NCBI GenBank assembly: GCA_039105265.1
Contig: JAPFFF010000004.1
Span: 868,001 to 932,000 of the forward strand
DNA: 64,000 nucleotides
DNA from: Tritrichomonas musculus
Lineage: Eukaryota > Parabasalia > Tritrichomonadida > Tritrichomonadidae
Direction of reading: 5' to 3'
Shown: in pieces, positions 11,301-20,862 of the stretch
Numbering within the stretch: position 1 is the first letter of the stretch
How the letters are laid out: every line of letters starts with the position of its first letter
Made by a program: the position numbers and the translations under genes
The notes under the pieces: model-generated
The model's input: the letters and a program-made list of their open reading frames with translations, nothing else
What the model was told of the DNA's origin: nothing
Databases searched by the model: none

Positions 11301-14300
11301 TCATCTTCATCCGAAGATTGACAGTTTTGCATATTATTTAACTTCTGCCTTTGGTGATGCTTTTATTCGAGGTGAGTCGAATGCTTTCATTCTTTGTTTG
11401 TTGGATGTTGCTGGAGGAAGTCGTTCTGAGATGTCTAAAATAGCTTTGGATATGGCCAAGACATTCTTTGAATATTTGAAGCAGAAAAAGATGAATGATA
11501 AAGCTTTCTTAATGCATCAAACAATTGATCAACTTTTAATGTTCTTTCCACCTGCAACAAGATTGTTTTCAATGTTGTGTGGCTTTTCGTTAATGATTCG
11601 TTATTTTCCTACAAATGTCAGATTGTTTCATATTCGAAGTTTCTTGGTTCAAACAACTGACTTTCCTCCTCTTGACTTAAAATTCCCTCAACTTGTCAAC
11701 AGATTTCTTAAAGAATACTTATTAGCTAAGCCTGACAGTGAAAAAGAACCATTCATGCAAATGATTTATGATATCATTTGTCCTTTGTCAATTGGAATCA
11801 GGAATGTTTTAATGAAGCGTGCTTCAAAACTAGGATTGCCAATTCCTGTTTCTAGTATGGAAGAGATTGAGCAATGTTCAACACAAGTTTTGATGATACA
11901 AAGACTCACTCTTGCCTTTTTGTGTGGTTTACAAAATCCGTTTGAAATGACACCATCAATTGGAGCAAAAGTAATGGAGTTTATTTCGCCAAGAGGAGAA
12001 TCGTCATCATTAGAGAAACTTTCAAGAATCTTGTCATTAATTTATTCCATTTTAAAGAACGATCAAGTTTTTCAATTCTTCAGTTTGAATGGGAATTTGT
12101 CCACTTTTCTCCACTTTTTGTGTAACTCCTTCCTATTGTCCCGATATCCACCGTTAAGCAAAAGTGCCAAGAAATGTTTCACAATATTAAAAGATAAGGC
12201 TGCTAATGATCCTAATTTTGAACGTCAATTACAATTTATTTATATGGAACCTGAGAAATTGTTTCATTTCTTCTCTCCTCTTCCAGAAAGGATTAATTTT
12301 TATGTCCGTTTAACGAAGATCATTCCAAATAAGGTTCCGCCACATGTTATCAAACTTTTTTTTTCAGCAATCTTTGAGTATGAGTCCAAAAGGGATTCTG
12401 AAAAGATGAAATTTTTATCAAATTTCATTAAAATATTGAAATTTTTGACTGTTTCTGATTATATCAATCGAAATGATATTCGACAAATCATTCTTTCTTA
12501 TGCCAATTCTGAATTTACATATCTTCAAATGTATCTTAAATTTATTGCGCATTTATATGAACATACTGAGATTCCATTCATCACACTTACAAGGAAATAT
12601 ATCATTCGATTTTTGGTGATGTTTCCTGATGAAACAATTGATTTCTTAATGAACAAAGAACGGTCACTTTTTTCATTTATTTTCATTGAGGATTTAATCA
12701 TTCATGATGAATCGAAGACATTTTTAATGACATTTTTAAACATTTTTCAGCAAATTTGTGATTATTCAATCTGTCAGCCAGAGTTATTTAAACTTGTTGA
12801 AAATTTGTCACATTATGAAAGATTCGCTTCTGAATCATCATTTTTAAATGCTTTACAAAAGAATTTCGAGAAACTATTTCCAATTGTTTCTGATCAAAGT
12901 TTTCATCATGAGAATGATTTTACTTTAATTACATATACAGCAAAAGCAATCATTAATTGTTTTCAATATCAATTCAATGCACAAAAAGTTTTTGGTTTCT
13001 GTAAAATATTTTCAATTGGTTATTTTGCATATTCCGATGTATATCGAAAATATGTCAATATAATATTTAAGAATTCGCCTGAGAATCGTCTGAAGCAATT
13101 ACTTGACTTACTTGTAGAAAACATTCATATTGTTTCTCCTCTTTTCTTGGACTTTTTAGGGCCACATATTATTCGTAATTATAAAGGTGAACTTCCAGCT
13201 TCTTTGTGGGATTGCTTAACTGAATGGCTTGTAAAAAAAGAAGAGTTACAATATGCAATCTTGCATTCTTTTGTATATTTGTTAGATAAATTAGATCCTC
13301 CAAATGAGTCTGTTAAAACACTACTTAATGTAATGAAATCAACAATTTCTTCAGCTGATATTCGATTAGTTATTTATTCTCTTAAAATTGCAACTAAATT
13401 ATCTAAGAAGAAACTTCTTCCTCCTGAAGTTTTTGTTGCGTTTTTGAAACAGTTTTTCGCTTTTCAAAAGTTTTCAGAACCTCCTTATTCTAAATATTTC
13501 TATGAATTTTTAAAATCATCGCCTGAAATGTTAAACCAAATGAAGTTCGAAGATTATAATTTCTTGTCTTTTTATATGCATCATCGATTCCTTCATCCAC
13601 AAGAATTGCAAAAAGTTTTATCACCTATAAATTCAGTTTTTTTAGCAGCACCAAGTTTAGTTGAATATCTTCCTTTTTCTTTGATTACAGCTGTTTCTTC
13701 AACGCTTGATAATAGACTTACTAATCCACAACCTGGTGATGATGAAGAAATAGAATCGACATTTATTTATGCAGCTAATTTTTGTCAAATTGCTAAAAAG
13801 ACCCAAGAAGAACTTGATTATTTTATCAACGTTTGTTTCAAATATTTACAGAAACTGTTGGTGATGAATAAAAAATCAGAATTTTATGATAAGTTTTATT
13901 CGTTGTTAACGACGAGTACAACTGATGAATTTCCAACAATTATATTGAACTTGATCCAAGTTATTGACAACAACTCTTTTGGTTTAATTTGTTGTGCAGC
14001 CAAAATTAAAGGAGAAATTTTATTTAACAATTATCAAAACCTTGTAGAAATGACATTAAAATTTGTTGAAAACGAACATAATTCAGTCAATATTTCTTTT
14101 CTACAATGTTTCATGACTGCCATTTTTAAAGACTCTGAGATTACTTCAAAATATCTTCCAGTAATAAACACAGTCTTTCAAAATATATGCAAACGATATT
14201 CATCAACTAATTGTGATCGTTTGTTTATCATTGCACGTGAAATTGTCAAGCTTGACATTTCTTCCTGTCAGCATCTTTTTCAAATGTGGACTTTTTATGA

Positions 14301-17300
14301 GAATCTTAAAGGTACAAATGCTGATAGAGAGCCACTTCTTCGCTTTTTAATTAGATGTCTTGAATACATCCCTTCTGATAAGCAAATATCAGTTGTTCAA
14401 ATGATCATTAATAAGATAGGACAATCTAAAAAGAAGACTCATGTTTTTACAACTTCTTTACCTTATCTTTTCCAATCTATGAAGTTAAGTAATAAAACAA
14501 AAGAGTTCATTGTTAGTAATTTAATTCATCTTTTGTTGATTGATAAACTTTGTAACGCTGAAAAGTTATTGGCAATGTTATATGAATATAGAAAAGAGGC
14601 CGATTTTGATACAACTCCATATATGATTCAAGTCCTCCTTCTTAGAGCACAAAGAGTTAATGATAGTGGATCTCTTCTCTTCATTGAACAAATAATTGGT
14701 TACCTTCCTGTTGATATGAAAGAGAGAATCACTTACTTGTTCTCAAAGTTGCCTATTGAACTTTGGGAAGATTCTTTTTTACCAATAATTATTGCCTTAT
14801 TAACGCCTAAGGTGAAAATTTGGCAGCCTCTTTTCACCTTGTCTCATCAATTTAAGTCAATTGGCGCTGAAATGGTTGCTGCCACTTTTTCAAAATTATT
14901 GGATGAAAATAACAAGGACAGATTCATCCGCTTTTTAACAAACCTTCTTATGTATCATTCGAAGGCTAGATTAAAACTTACTCAGATCATCAGTGGCGTT
15001 ATTACAATGTTCCATAGTTCAAGAATGAAGATTCCATATTATTTGGCTGAAAAAGCAATTAAGTATTCAGGAAATATTTATCAATTAGAATTCTTCTTAG
15101 AAACAGAATCAGTTCCTACATGGCGATATTTACTACCGCATGATGCAAATGATATTATTTACGGAATGCATCGTCCTCTTCTTACTACTTCACAAGCAGC
15201 TGCTATAGCTCTTACATTCATGAACGAATATGAAGCAGCCAAAAATTCTTACATTCAACTAATTGATGATGAAAATTCAGGAACACCTATCTTCAAAGCA
15301 ATGAAGGTAATTAACAATCACTTTATAGCAATGTGTAAAAACAACGATATTCCTTCATTAATTCAACCATTGACAACTATTAATCATACTAATTCAGTAC
15401 TTGTTCTTCTAGAAAAAGCTACATCAAGTTACATCAACAATGAATTAAAAGATTTTTCAATACTAGATGAAGTTACTGAAGCAAATTTAAACACTGCAAT
15501 GAGAAAGAATTATTTATCTGCATTTGAAAAAGAAAGATTAACTATTATTCAAGCTATGATTTCAGCTATCTCAGGTCATCCTCAACTTAATCCTGATATA
15601 TCCTGCTTAAATCACACATTTGTCACTCTTTATCAAAAATTCGAGAGTTTAATTAATCATCAACCGCCTAAACCAGATGTTATTATTGAAGGAGGAAATC
15701 CTGTTTGCTTGTTGATGCCATCTATGAGAAGCCAATTTGTTCATGTTTGCGGATATACAACTCGAGGTATGGTTGCTGTTGGAAAGCAGCATATTGATGA
15801 CTATTTTAACAAAATTAGTAATAAGATCGTTAATAATGAAATGCTTCCAATTGATTGGCGAAACTTTGCAGCATTTGCATTTAATGTATTTTGTGTCCAG
15901 CCATCATCAGACTTATTTTCAACAGTTTATGGTGCTTACTATCGTCTTTTATCGCAAGAAAACTTGAATTATCCGCAATATATTGTTCATGAAGCATGTG
16001 CGCGTATTATCACTCTTTGTCGTTTAGCATTTCTCAACAATAGTGATGAATCATCTGAATGGCTTCAAACAATAAAGAATTCGGCAGCCACTGTTTTTTC
16101 ACCTATGAACGGAGAACATTGGAAATTCTGGTTACAACATATCGTCGAACTAGCAAAATGTCCATGGTTTTGTGATATGGCATTTGGATTATTTGCTGAG
16201 ATGTCATATAGATCTTGTCTTTATATGATGAAGGAGAATGAATGGGAGAAGAATAAAGATAATTCGAAAGCTTTACGTGATGCTCTTCAAAAGCTTGTTA
16301 ATCATCCTTCATCCCAAATAAACATGATGAATATTGTTGAAGATTTGTTTGATACAATTTTCAGCAATATATCATTTGATGAGAAATTAGTTCAAACAAA
16401 ACTTCTAAATTTCGCTTTAGAATGTCAAAAAATAACTGATGGTACTGAAGATACAATTGATATTATGAGTTTTCGATCGATAGTTGCTACCAAAGCAACA
16501 AATTCATTTCAAAGAGCGTTAAAAGATATGACTGAAAATCAATTGAAAATGATTGGTGATTTTCCATCTTTTGTTCGGACTGTCAAAAAGATGCAATATG
16601 AAGAAATTGTAAAGTTAATTCAAAATGTAACTAATTCAAAACAATCTATAATTGAAATAAGAGATATTGTTTCGAAATCAGCTCAAATAGTGAATGATAA
16701 TTTGCCATTCATTTTCCCGGTAAGACTTGAAAAAATTCTCGAAATTTCGATCCTTCAAATTCAAGACGATTTTAGCGTTTTAAATCCAAATATGATTATT
16801 TTGCAAATGGCTTCTTCGATGTATTCATGGAAGCATTTCATTGTACAAAGAACGAATACGCCAGGAGGATATCGTAAATCACTATTAACTTTAACCAATA
16901 CGATGTTCTTATTTAAAGTAATGCTTCAAAGGCAATATTCATCACGGCGAAGAAAGATGACAATCTTTCCTTTTCAATTCTTTGAAATTGGTGCGAATTT
17001 AATTTTGGTTCCTTTAATATCAAAGGCCAACACCATAGAAGATTATTTTCAAATGTCAATGGAAATGACATCAAAAGAATGGATTCAATCTTTCACTGTA
17101 TCTAAGAAATCGTTAGAGAACAATAATAATTTTGATTCTGAATGTGATGTCAGCAACAATGAAGCCAATGATGATGATGATGATAACAATAATGATTTAG
17201 TTGTTACTGAAGAAGGAAGAAGATCAATCGAAACTTTCCCTGATAACTTTTACGCTATATCTATTCTTGAAAGTTTAACAACATCAAACTTTTTAAAAAT

Positions 17301-17829
17301 GCGTCCATATATGGCAAATTCTATCATTTTAACTTGTTTAATGAGACATATTTTTAACGCTCCATATCCAAAGATGGATGAATGTGTTTTTTGTCAAAAT
17401 TCTGCAATTGTTCCAATGATGCATTCGAGCTTTGATCATGGTAAAATTACTGACACTACTCCCAAAGTTAGTTCCTGTTTTAGATTGTCGCCAAATATTG
17501 TAAATGTTCTTGGTACATCTCTGGATGGTTGGTGTATTATGACTGTTGCTGTATTTTCAAAAGTGATGATAAAAAATATAGAAAGTGTAAGAAGTTATAT
17601 TGAAGCAATGATTTTCGATGAAGATCAAACAAATAATCGTGTTAAAACTATTGAAGATATATTAAAAACAAGAACGGAAATTGAAGCTAGATTTATTGAT
17701 TTTTGTCCACCAAGAGTTGCTAACGTTGAAACTAAAACTGCTGAAGAATGGCTCGATGGAGTAGAAAAATTCATTAATAGAGCTACAAACCCCGAAAATC
17801 AACCAATTGAAGCAATACCTTGGTTTTAA
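8389..17829 (+). CDS. TRA1: TRRAP/Tra1-like PIKK-family pseudokinase
   Basis: A 3146-residue protein made mostly of HEAT/TPR-like helices. TRRAP/Tra1 is the scaffold and activator-binding subunit of SAGA and NuA4 histone acetyltransferase complexes. Its hallmarks can be matched here in order. A FAT-like helical region runs from about residue 2050 to 2700 (for example EHWKFWLQHIVELAKCPWF near 2577). A PI3K-like start lies near 2807 (SWKHFIVQR, then FLFKVMLQRQYSSRRRKM). The C-terminal section PKVSSCFRLSPNIVNVLG near 3024 matches the TRRAP pattern PVPFRLTPNISEFL, and a short FATC-like end closes the protein in IPWF. The catalytic HxD...N and DFG motifs of active PIKKs are absent, as in TRRAP. 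A Gln/Asn-rich insert lies at about 714-765, and an Asn/Asp-rich insert near 2910-2945. The ATG at 8389 is followed directly by a second ATG. The assignment rests on pattern recognition without a search. Confidence 0.75.
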   Translation: MMEELLQIINDNKKEAPLKLMHWLHQHHVDILLEKNYKLCDFVRDFFAIFLHSPPPIYTTEEWEKLTTICFIFIISIFPPPNLIPKLPLTISYGPLFSVTLLLSSWRTPDEETTESYVQIFHLAIDYYNNGFGTKHFYSRSPISFYQLIPNILEKEFIKDRFSKELKFFLQSIPNVKDSDLNYDFISFTSEILKRIKDCPVDPQDVILAFQRIFEFKSVSSSIFLQHFFFTWFYFVKKFTNESPSMIEIFSNQIDTVTKLFSIASSLKHHELQRTFSWHLCFYFYGFVNKEEHRERILSLICNGIRRANRLDQFDRIPKNVPRFTTNLIKNYQNQNSWPMYYLLSSLESTVYSLIMNMKPIIGAASMNCTQYDLITMTKVTFAVENTGLSPLDFELYSLHPLRIFKNLEEIVPVFDLMTKYCDSIRKHVSSVALFQLSFAKNISEILKEELKYKKSMFSNIEGNENNMNSSIINGDTNNIIETDNENIVIDVQTSVPLQYLVSIVRSWTKLMIVVAHRQNVMNTYSQREIVSYPNFSPGLSAKLEDVGRLLDFTAIFKRFFDILDKCPHEFYPLFAHEIAREMFKAMKKGLITYRFVEYFRFLPIDFNNYRHSLFFNILSKMMEIAANNTDLFFSQLASSTNTLYLWIVFTIRFGASSTSDEPNPVLGILLSMYQKLFITAVLFNIKRIVNQSIALRTVTIYLKSVKRHYQTNDSQQQNQAAQNQNQNQQPNQNPQDIQQQNQNQGQQQQQQQQQQSNQQQNQPADKGKKKDKRKHRPILFDEIQDSAKFEALGTMITLFIKEPKFIEIQYIMPFLAATFKIGNKELIMEASEICLKKFTIEKAKKYCASYDSIQKLFTSFFNAMNKVEFDTAKQILKIIPAYAPLYLQTPHKTFSVSKGILIDDLDFEMDLILEAVTNNLSDNPEIISSLFILITCCFESVLKKLDLPPDAYTRTINKLIILLCQCWCYDHLHPKIDSFAYYLTSAFGDAFIRGESNAFILCLLDVAGGSRSEMSKIALDMAKTFFEYLKQKKMNDKAFLMHQTIDQLLMFFPPATRLFSMLCGFSLMIRYFPTNVRLFHIRSFLVQTTDFPPLDLKFPQLVNRFLKEYLLAKPDSEKEPFMQMIYDIICPLSIGIRNVLMKRASKLGLPIPVSSMEEIEQCSTQVLMIQRLTLAFLCGLQNPFEMTPSIGAKVMEFISPRGESSSLEKLSRILSLIYSILKNDQVFQFFSLNGNLSTFLHFLCNSFLLSRYPPLSKSAKKCFTILKDKAANDPNFERQLQFIYMEPEKLFHFFSPLPERINFYVRLTKIIPNKVPPHVIKLFFSAIFEYESKRDSEKMKFLSNFIKILKFLTVSDYINRNDIRQIILSYANSEFTYLQMYLKFIAHLYEHTEIPFITLTRKYIIRFLVMFPDETIDFLMNKERSLFSFIFIEDLIIHDESKTFLMTFLNIFQQICDYSICQPELFKLVENLSHYERFASESSFLNALQKNFEKLFPIVSDQSFHHENDFTLITYTAKAIINCFQYQFNAQKVFGFCKIFSIGYFAYSDVYRKYVNIIFKNSPENRLKQLLDLLVENIHIVSPLFLDFLGPHIIRNYKGELPASLWDCLTEWLVKKEELQYAILHSFVYLLDKLDPPNESVKTLLNVMKSTISSADIRLVIYSLKIATKLSKKKLLPPEVFVAFLKQFFAFQKFSEPPYSKYFYEFLKSSPEMLNQMKFEDYNFLSFYMHHRFLHPQELQKVLSPINSVFLAAPSLVEYLPFSLITAVSSTLDNRLTNPQPGDDEEIESTFIYAANFCQIAKKTQEELDYFINVCFKYLQKLLVMNKKSEFYDKFYSLLTTSTTDEFPTIILNLIQVIDNNSFGLICCAAKIKGEILFNNYQNLVEMTLKFVENEHNSVNISFLQCFMTAIFKDSEITSKYLPVINTVFQNICKRYSSTNCDRLFIIAREIVKLDISSCQHLFQMWTFYENLKGTNADREPLLRFLIRCLEYIPSDKQISVVQMIINKIGQSKKKTHVFTTSLPYLFQSMKLSNKTKEFIVSNLIHLLLIDKLCNAEKLLAMLYEYRKEADFDTTPYMIQVLLLRAQRVNDSGSLLFIEQIIGYLPVDMKERITYLFSKLPIELWEDSFLPIIIALLTPKVKIWQPLFTLSHQFKSIGAEMVAATFSKLLDENNKDRFIRFLTNLLMYHSKARLKLTQIISGVITMFHSSRMKIPYYLAEKAIKYSGNIYQLEFFLETESVPTWRYLLPHDANDIIYGMHRPLLTTSQAAAIALTFMNEYEAAKNSYIQLIDDENSGTPIFKAMKVINNHFIAMCKNNDIPSLIQPLTTINHTNSVLVLLEKATSSYINNELKDFSILDEVTEANLNTAMRKNYLSAFEKERLTIIQAMISAISGHPQLNPDISCLNHTFVTLYQKFESLINHQPPKPDVIIEGGNPVCLLMPSMRSQFVHVCGYTTRGMVAVGKQHIDDYFNKISNKIVNNEMLPIDWRNFAAFAFNVFCVQPSSDLFSTVYGAYYRLLSQENLNYPQYIVHEACARIITLCRLAFLNNSDESSEWLQTIKNSAATVFSPMNGEHWKFWLQHIVELAKCPWFCDMAFGLFAEMSYRSCLYMMKENEWEKNKDNSKALRDALQKLVNHPSSQINMMNIVEDLFDTIFSNISFDEKLVQTKLLNFALECQKITDGTEDTIDIMSFRSIVATKATNSFQRALKDMTENQLKMIGDFPSFVRTVKKMQYEEIVKLIQNVTNSKQSIIEIRDIVSKSAQIVNDNLPFIFPVRLEKILEISILQIQDDFSVLNPNMIILQMASSMYSWKHFIVQRTNTPGGYRKSLLTLTNTMFLFKVMLQRQYSSRRRKMTIFPFQFFEIGANLILVPLISKANTIEDYFQMSMEMTSKEWIQSFTVSKKSLENNNNFDSECDVSNNEANDDDDDNNNDLVVTEEGRRSIETFPDNFYAISILESLTTSNFLKMRPYMANSIILTCLMRHIFNAPYPKMDECVFCQNSAIVPMMHSSFDHGKITDTTPKVSSCFRLSPNIVNVLGTSLDGWCIMTVAVFSKVMIKNIESVRSYIEAMIFDEDQTNNRVKTIEDILKTRTEIEARFIDFCPPRVANVETKTAEEWLDGVEKFINRATNPENQPIEAIPWF

Positions 17830-18067
17830 TTAGACAAATTGTATTTATTAAATTTTATATTATCGAATTTTTTTTTTTAATTTTTGATGTATTTTTGATG
17901 TTTAAAAATATACAATATATAATTAAACTAGAGTCATAACAATATCTTTATTTAAATAAAACATAAGTATAAGGAATCTCGGATTTTCCAATAATTGGGA
18001 CGCATTGAGATTCCATTATTAAAATTAGGACAATACTATAAAATATATTTTTTGATTGAATTGGTTA

Positions 18068-19498
18068 TCATATTCTTGGTTTTTTGGATGACATTTTGCA
18101 TGAATATAAAGGAACAACATTTGAAGAATCGAAAATCATTATTGATTCAACGCCACCTTCTCTATAGAAAAAAGAATCAAACTTGCTTTTCATTAGGGAA
18201 TCAATTCTAGATTGAGTAGGAATGCATTTCGGATGGTAATCAATTGCTTGATTCCCAAGATAAGCAGCACATAGCAAGAAAGAGAAAGAAAATTTAACTT
18301 TTTTGATTTTTCTCATCAAATGAATTAAATCATGTCCATTTGTAACGCAGCGATGAGTTACGATTGTTTGTGGTAAAGGATTGTTTTTATATTTCAATGG
18401 GTACTCACATGGAAACAAAACTAAATGAATCCTTCTGTGTGAAATTTCATCATCATCTACATATTCTGAGCCTCTTTCAAGTTCGAGAAGACGGGAAGAA
18501 AATCCAAACCTGGTAAGTTCAGTTAAGTAATTGAACGGTTTCCATAGGCATGTTCTTATCCAAGACTCAACAAAATTAAATTCATCTGATGTTGTTAATA
18601 AAGGAACTGCATGATTACCTGGTGTTGGTACTCTCATTATTTCGAGAACTGATTCTTCAAAATAAGCAAATGATTTCGGCTTGAAAGGTTTAACTGGTTT
18701 ATTTGGTCGAGTTGGTACAAGTTCTACATCAGAAAAGTCCCAAGGAAGCTTTCTTGGAGACATTTGTGTAAAGGGATACATCATTGGCAGCTGTTTTGGG
18801 GGAATTTCATTATAGCCACCCAGTCTCTCTTGTGTAAGAACGGCTTCTATGTCAGTCCAGTAAGAATAATCGGCATTTTTTGGTTTTGAATACTTTTCAA
18901 ACTCAGAAATAAATCTAATTTTTTTCCGTGGTTGTACAGGCCAATCACCATGGGGAGAATGAATTACATCTGGATTTTCTTCATCACTACCAGGTAAAGG
19001 ATGTTTTCTGAGATAACGAAGTTTTTCGATTGGATATGGATATTTTTCTCTTTCTGGAGTTTTTGCCTTTGGCTTTTGAGTTTTTTCTGGTAAAGCATAA
19101 TAAGGTTTTGGCTGTGGAGATTCAGGGATATAATATGTTACTGCTTTTCTCAAAGGTTTTCTTGGTTCTGGATTACCTTCAATGTCATCATAATCGCCTG
19201 AAGGATAGCTGTCATCATATTCATCATCAGGCATTGGATTTTGGTCTTTATCGTCATCGCTTGAAAAATTATATTCATGTTCTCTATTTGGGATATTGGG
19301 ATCTCTCTTTTGGGAATGATGAGAACGGCGAGTGTGACGACTTGTTGAATAATAACTTTGTTTTTTGTGTATTGTTTGTTGTTGTATATAATTGGTATCT
19401 TTTTTATCGTTATCGTGGTGACGGTGATGATGGTGATGATAATGATGGACGTGAATTACTTTAACACGGATTTTACGGTGTTTTCTTTCGTCATCCAT
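18068..19498 (-). CDS. His-rich low-complexity protein, unknown function
   Basis: The open frame extends to an ATG at 19561, but the first 21 codons look like translated leader. The ATG at 19498 (MDDERKHRKIRV) is the better start and gives 476 residues. A His-rich cluster follows at once (HVHHYHHHHHRHH), then a charged, Pro/Tyr-rich disordered region up to about residue 290. The C-terminal third is better structured (TSDEFNFVESWIRTCLWKPF, HRRIHLVLFPCEYPLKY, LPQTIVTHRCVTNGHDLIHL) and may be a domain I cannot name. The His cluster could bind metal or act as a nuclear-speckle-type targeting signal; both are inference. The gene is convergent with the TRRAP-like gene, whose stop is 238 bp away. 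Confidence 0.75.
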   Translation of the reverse strand: MDDERKHRKIRVKVIHVHHYHHHHHRHHDNDKKDTNYIQQQTIHKKQSYYSTSRHTRRSHHSQKRDPNIPNREHEYNFSSDDDKDQNPMPDDEYDDSYPSGDYDDIEGNPEPRKPLRKAVTYYIPESPQPKPYYALPEKTQKPKAKTPEREKYPYPIEKLRYLRKHPLPGSDEENPDVIHSPHGDWPVQPRKKIRFISEFEKYSKPKNADYSYWTDIEAVLTQERLGGYNEIPPKQLPMMYPFTQMSPRKLPWDFSDVELVPTRPNKPVKPFKPKSFAYFEESVLEIMRVPTPGNHAVPLLTTSDEFNFVESWIRTCLWKPFNYLTELTRFGFSSRLLELERGSEYVDDDEISHRRIHLVLFPCEYPLKYKNNPLPQTIVTHRCVTNGHDLIHLMRKIKKVKFSFSFLLCAAYLGNQAIDYHPKCIPTQSRIDSLMKSKFDSFFYREGGVESIMIFDSSNVVPLYSCKMSSKKPRI

Positions 19499-19710
19499 CT
19501 TTTTCTTTAAATTAAGAAGAATTAACGTACAATAATAAACTTTTTCTATGAAATATTTCATATATCAATTCACTTTTAAGCTAATCGTTATAAATTATTC
19601 ATGTATTTAAAATATTTAATCATATGTCATCAAGAACTCAAAGCTCTTTTTTCAATAATGTAATAAAAAATTAATATAACATATGTTTTATTATCAAAAT
19701 AGTTCAGAAT

Positions 19711-20601
19711 TTAAGTAGGTGGCTGGTCTTTTGGTGCTGCTTCCTTAGAATCATCTTTTTTGATATCTTTTATATCTTCCGCGCATAACTCAAAAATTTT
19801 CACAAGATTGGCTAATTCTGTAATAGCTTCCAAAATTTCTTTTCTTCTATGTTTATCTTGTTTAACCCTTATTCCTGTTCTTCTTAAAATTTCATTTAAT
19901 TTTTCTTCTAGCAATTTATCATTTTCTTCGTTACTTTCTTGTTCAGCTTGCTCATCTTCTTCAAGATGTAGACTTGAAGATTTGTATAAATCTCTTCTTT
20001 CGCTGAGGAAATTATAAGATTGTATACTTTTAGCTTCATCAAGTACTGATCTATATTTTTCGTCTTTGAGAATTTCCCTAAATTTTTCAGGTGAAGGAAC
20101 AGGAGTTTCTAAATCCCATCCTGCTTCGAGAAGTAGTCTTGTAATTTTTGGATATTTTGATGCTTCTTCGCGTTCACTTTTCTTAACAATTCTTTTGTTT
20201 ATGATTGCGATTTGAGGGCCAACAACAATTATGCAAGAAAGGCGTGAATTGGGCTTACTTTCGAGGGGGCTTCCTATGAAGGAAACATCACGAAGCTTTT
20301 TATGGCGTGATAATCCTGCGAATGATGAAAGTTCGGAATTATCTGCAACTATCTGCTGGAGTATAGGTTGAGCTGGGAGCGATTCAAGAGATTTTATATG
20401 CGACCTTGTGATATTAAGTACTTTCAAGTGGGGCATAACGCCAAAACCAGCAAGAGAAGTAATGTCAGGTTCATTTATTGAAATAAGACCTGTCAAATTC
20501 AACGAACGTCGTTGTACAGTAAGTTGGTATTTTAATTTGTTCACTCTTGGTTGTAATGGATGAGATTCATAAAAATCATCTGCATTTAAATTTTCTTCCA
20601 T
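19711..20601 (-). CDS. Short leucine-rich repeat protein with C-terminal coil
   Basis: A 296-residue protein. Residues of about 30-130 contain four or five leucine-rich repeats (LNLTGLISINEPDITSL, LKVLNITRSHIKSLESL, LQQIVADNSELSSFAGL, LRDVSFIGSPLES), closing with an LRRcap-like stretch around IIVVGPQIAIINKR. The second half is helical and charged (EEDEQAEQESNEENDKLLEE), with a likely coil to residue 285. It has the same overall design as the LRR protein at 1554-2519. No enzymatic domain is present. A TCAAATG context surrounds the ATG. The function is probably scaffolding. Confidence 0.8.
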   Translation of the reverse strand: MEENLNADDFYESHPLQPRVNKLKYQLTVQRRSLNLTGLISINEPDITSLAGFGVMPHLKVLNITRSHIKSLESLPAQPILQQIVADNSELSSFAGLSRHKKLRDVSFIGSPLESKPNSRLSCIIVVGPQIAIINKRIVKKSEREEASKYPKITRLLLEAGWDLETPVPSPEKFREILKDEKYRSVLDEAKSIQSYNFLSERRDLYKSSSLHLEEDEQAEQESNEENDKLLEEKLNEILRRTGIRVKQDKHRRKEILEAITELANLVKIFELCAEDIKDIKKDDSKEAAPKDQPPT

Positions 20602-20862
20602 TTGAGCTTATAGATAACCGTTTACTCTCTTTTTTGATTTTAAAAAAAAAAACTAAAATTTATTATAAAAAAAATGGCAATGAAATGAATAACATACATA
20701 TTTATAAATATAATAATTGTTATATTTATATGGAACAGTTTGTCTTTCAATTTAGAAATATTTGATTTGAACAAACGTAAAGGAGTAAATAAAAAGAGCA
20801 TTTTAGGACATAGGATATTTATACAAATAACAAATAATATAAAAACATTATAAAAAACAAAC

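Noticed and set aside
8389-17829. Assignment of the giant protein as TOR or ATM/ATR
   Set aside because: Kinase catalytic and DFG motifs are absent, and the C-terminal block matches TRRAP best.
20602-20862. Operon-like run of minus-strand genes from 18 to 25.6 kb
   Set aside because: Spacers of 150-600 bp and unrelated functions give no sign of polycistronic transcription.
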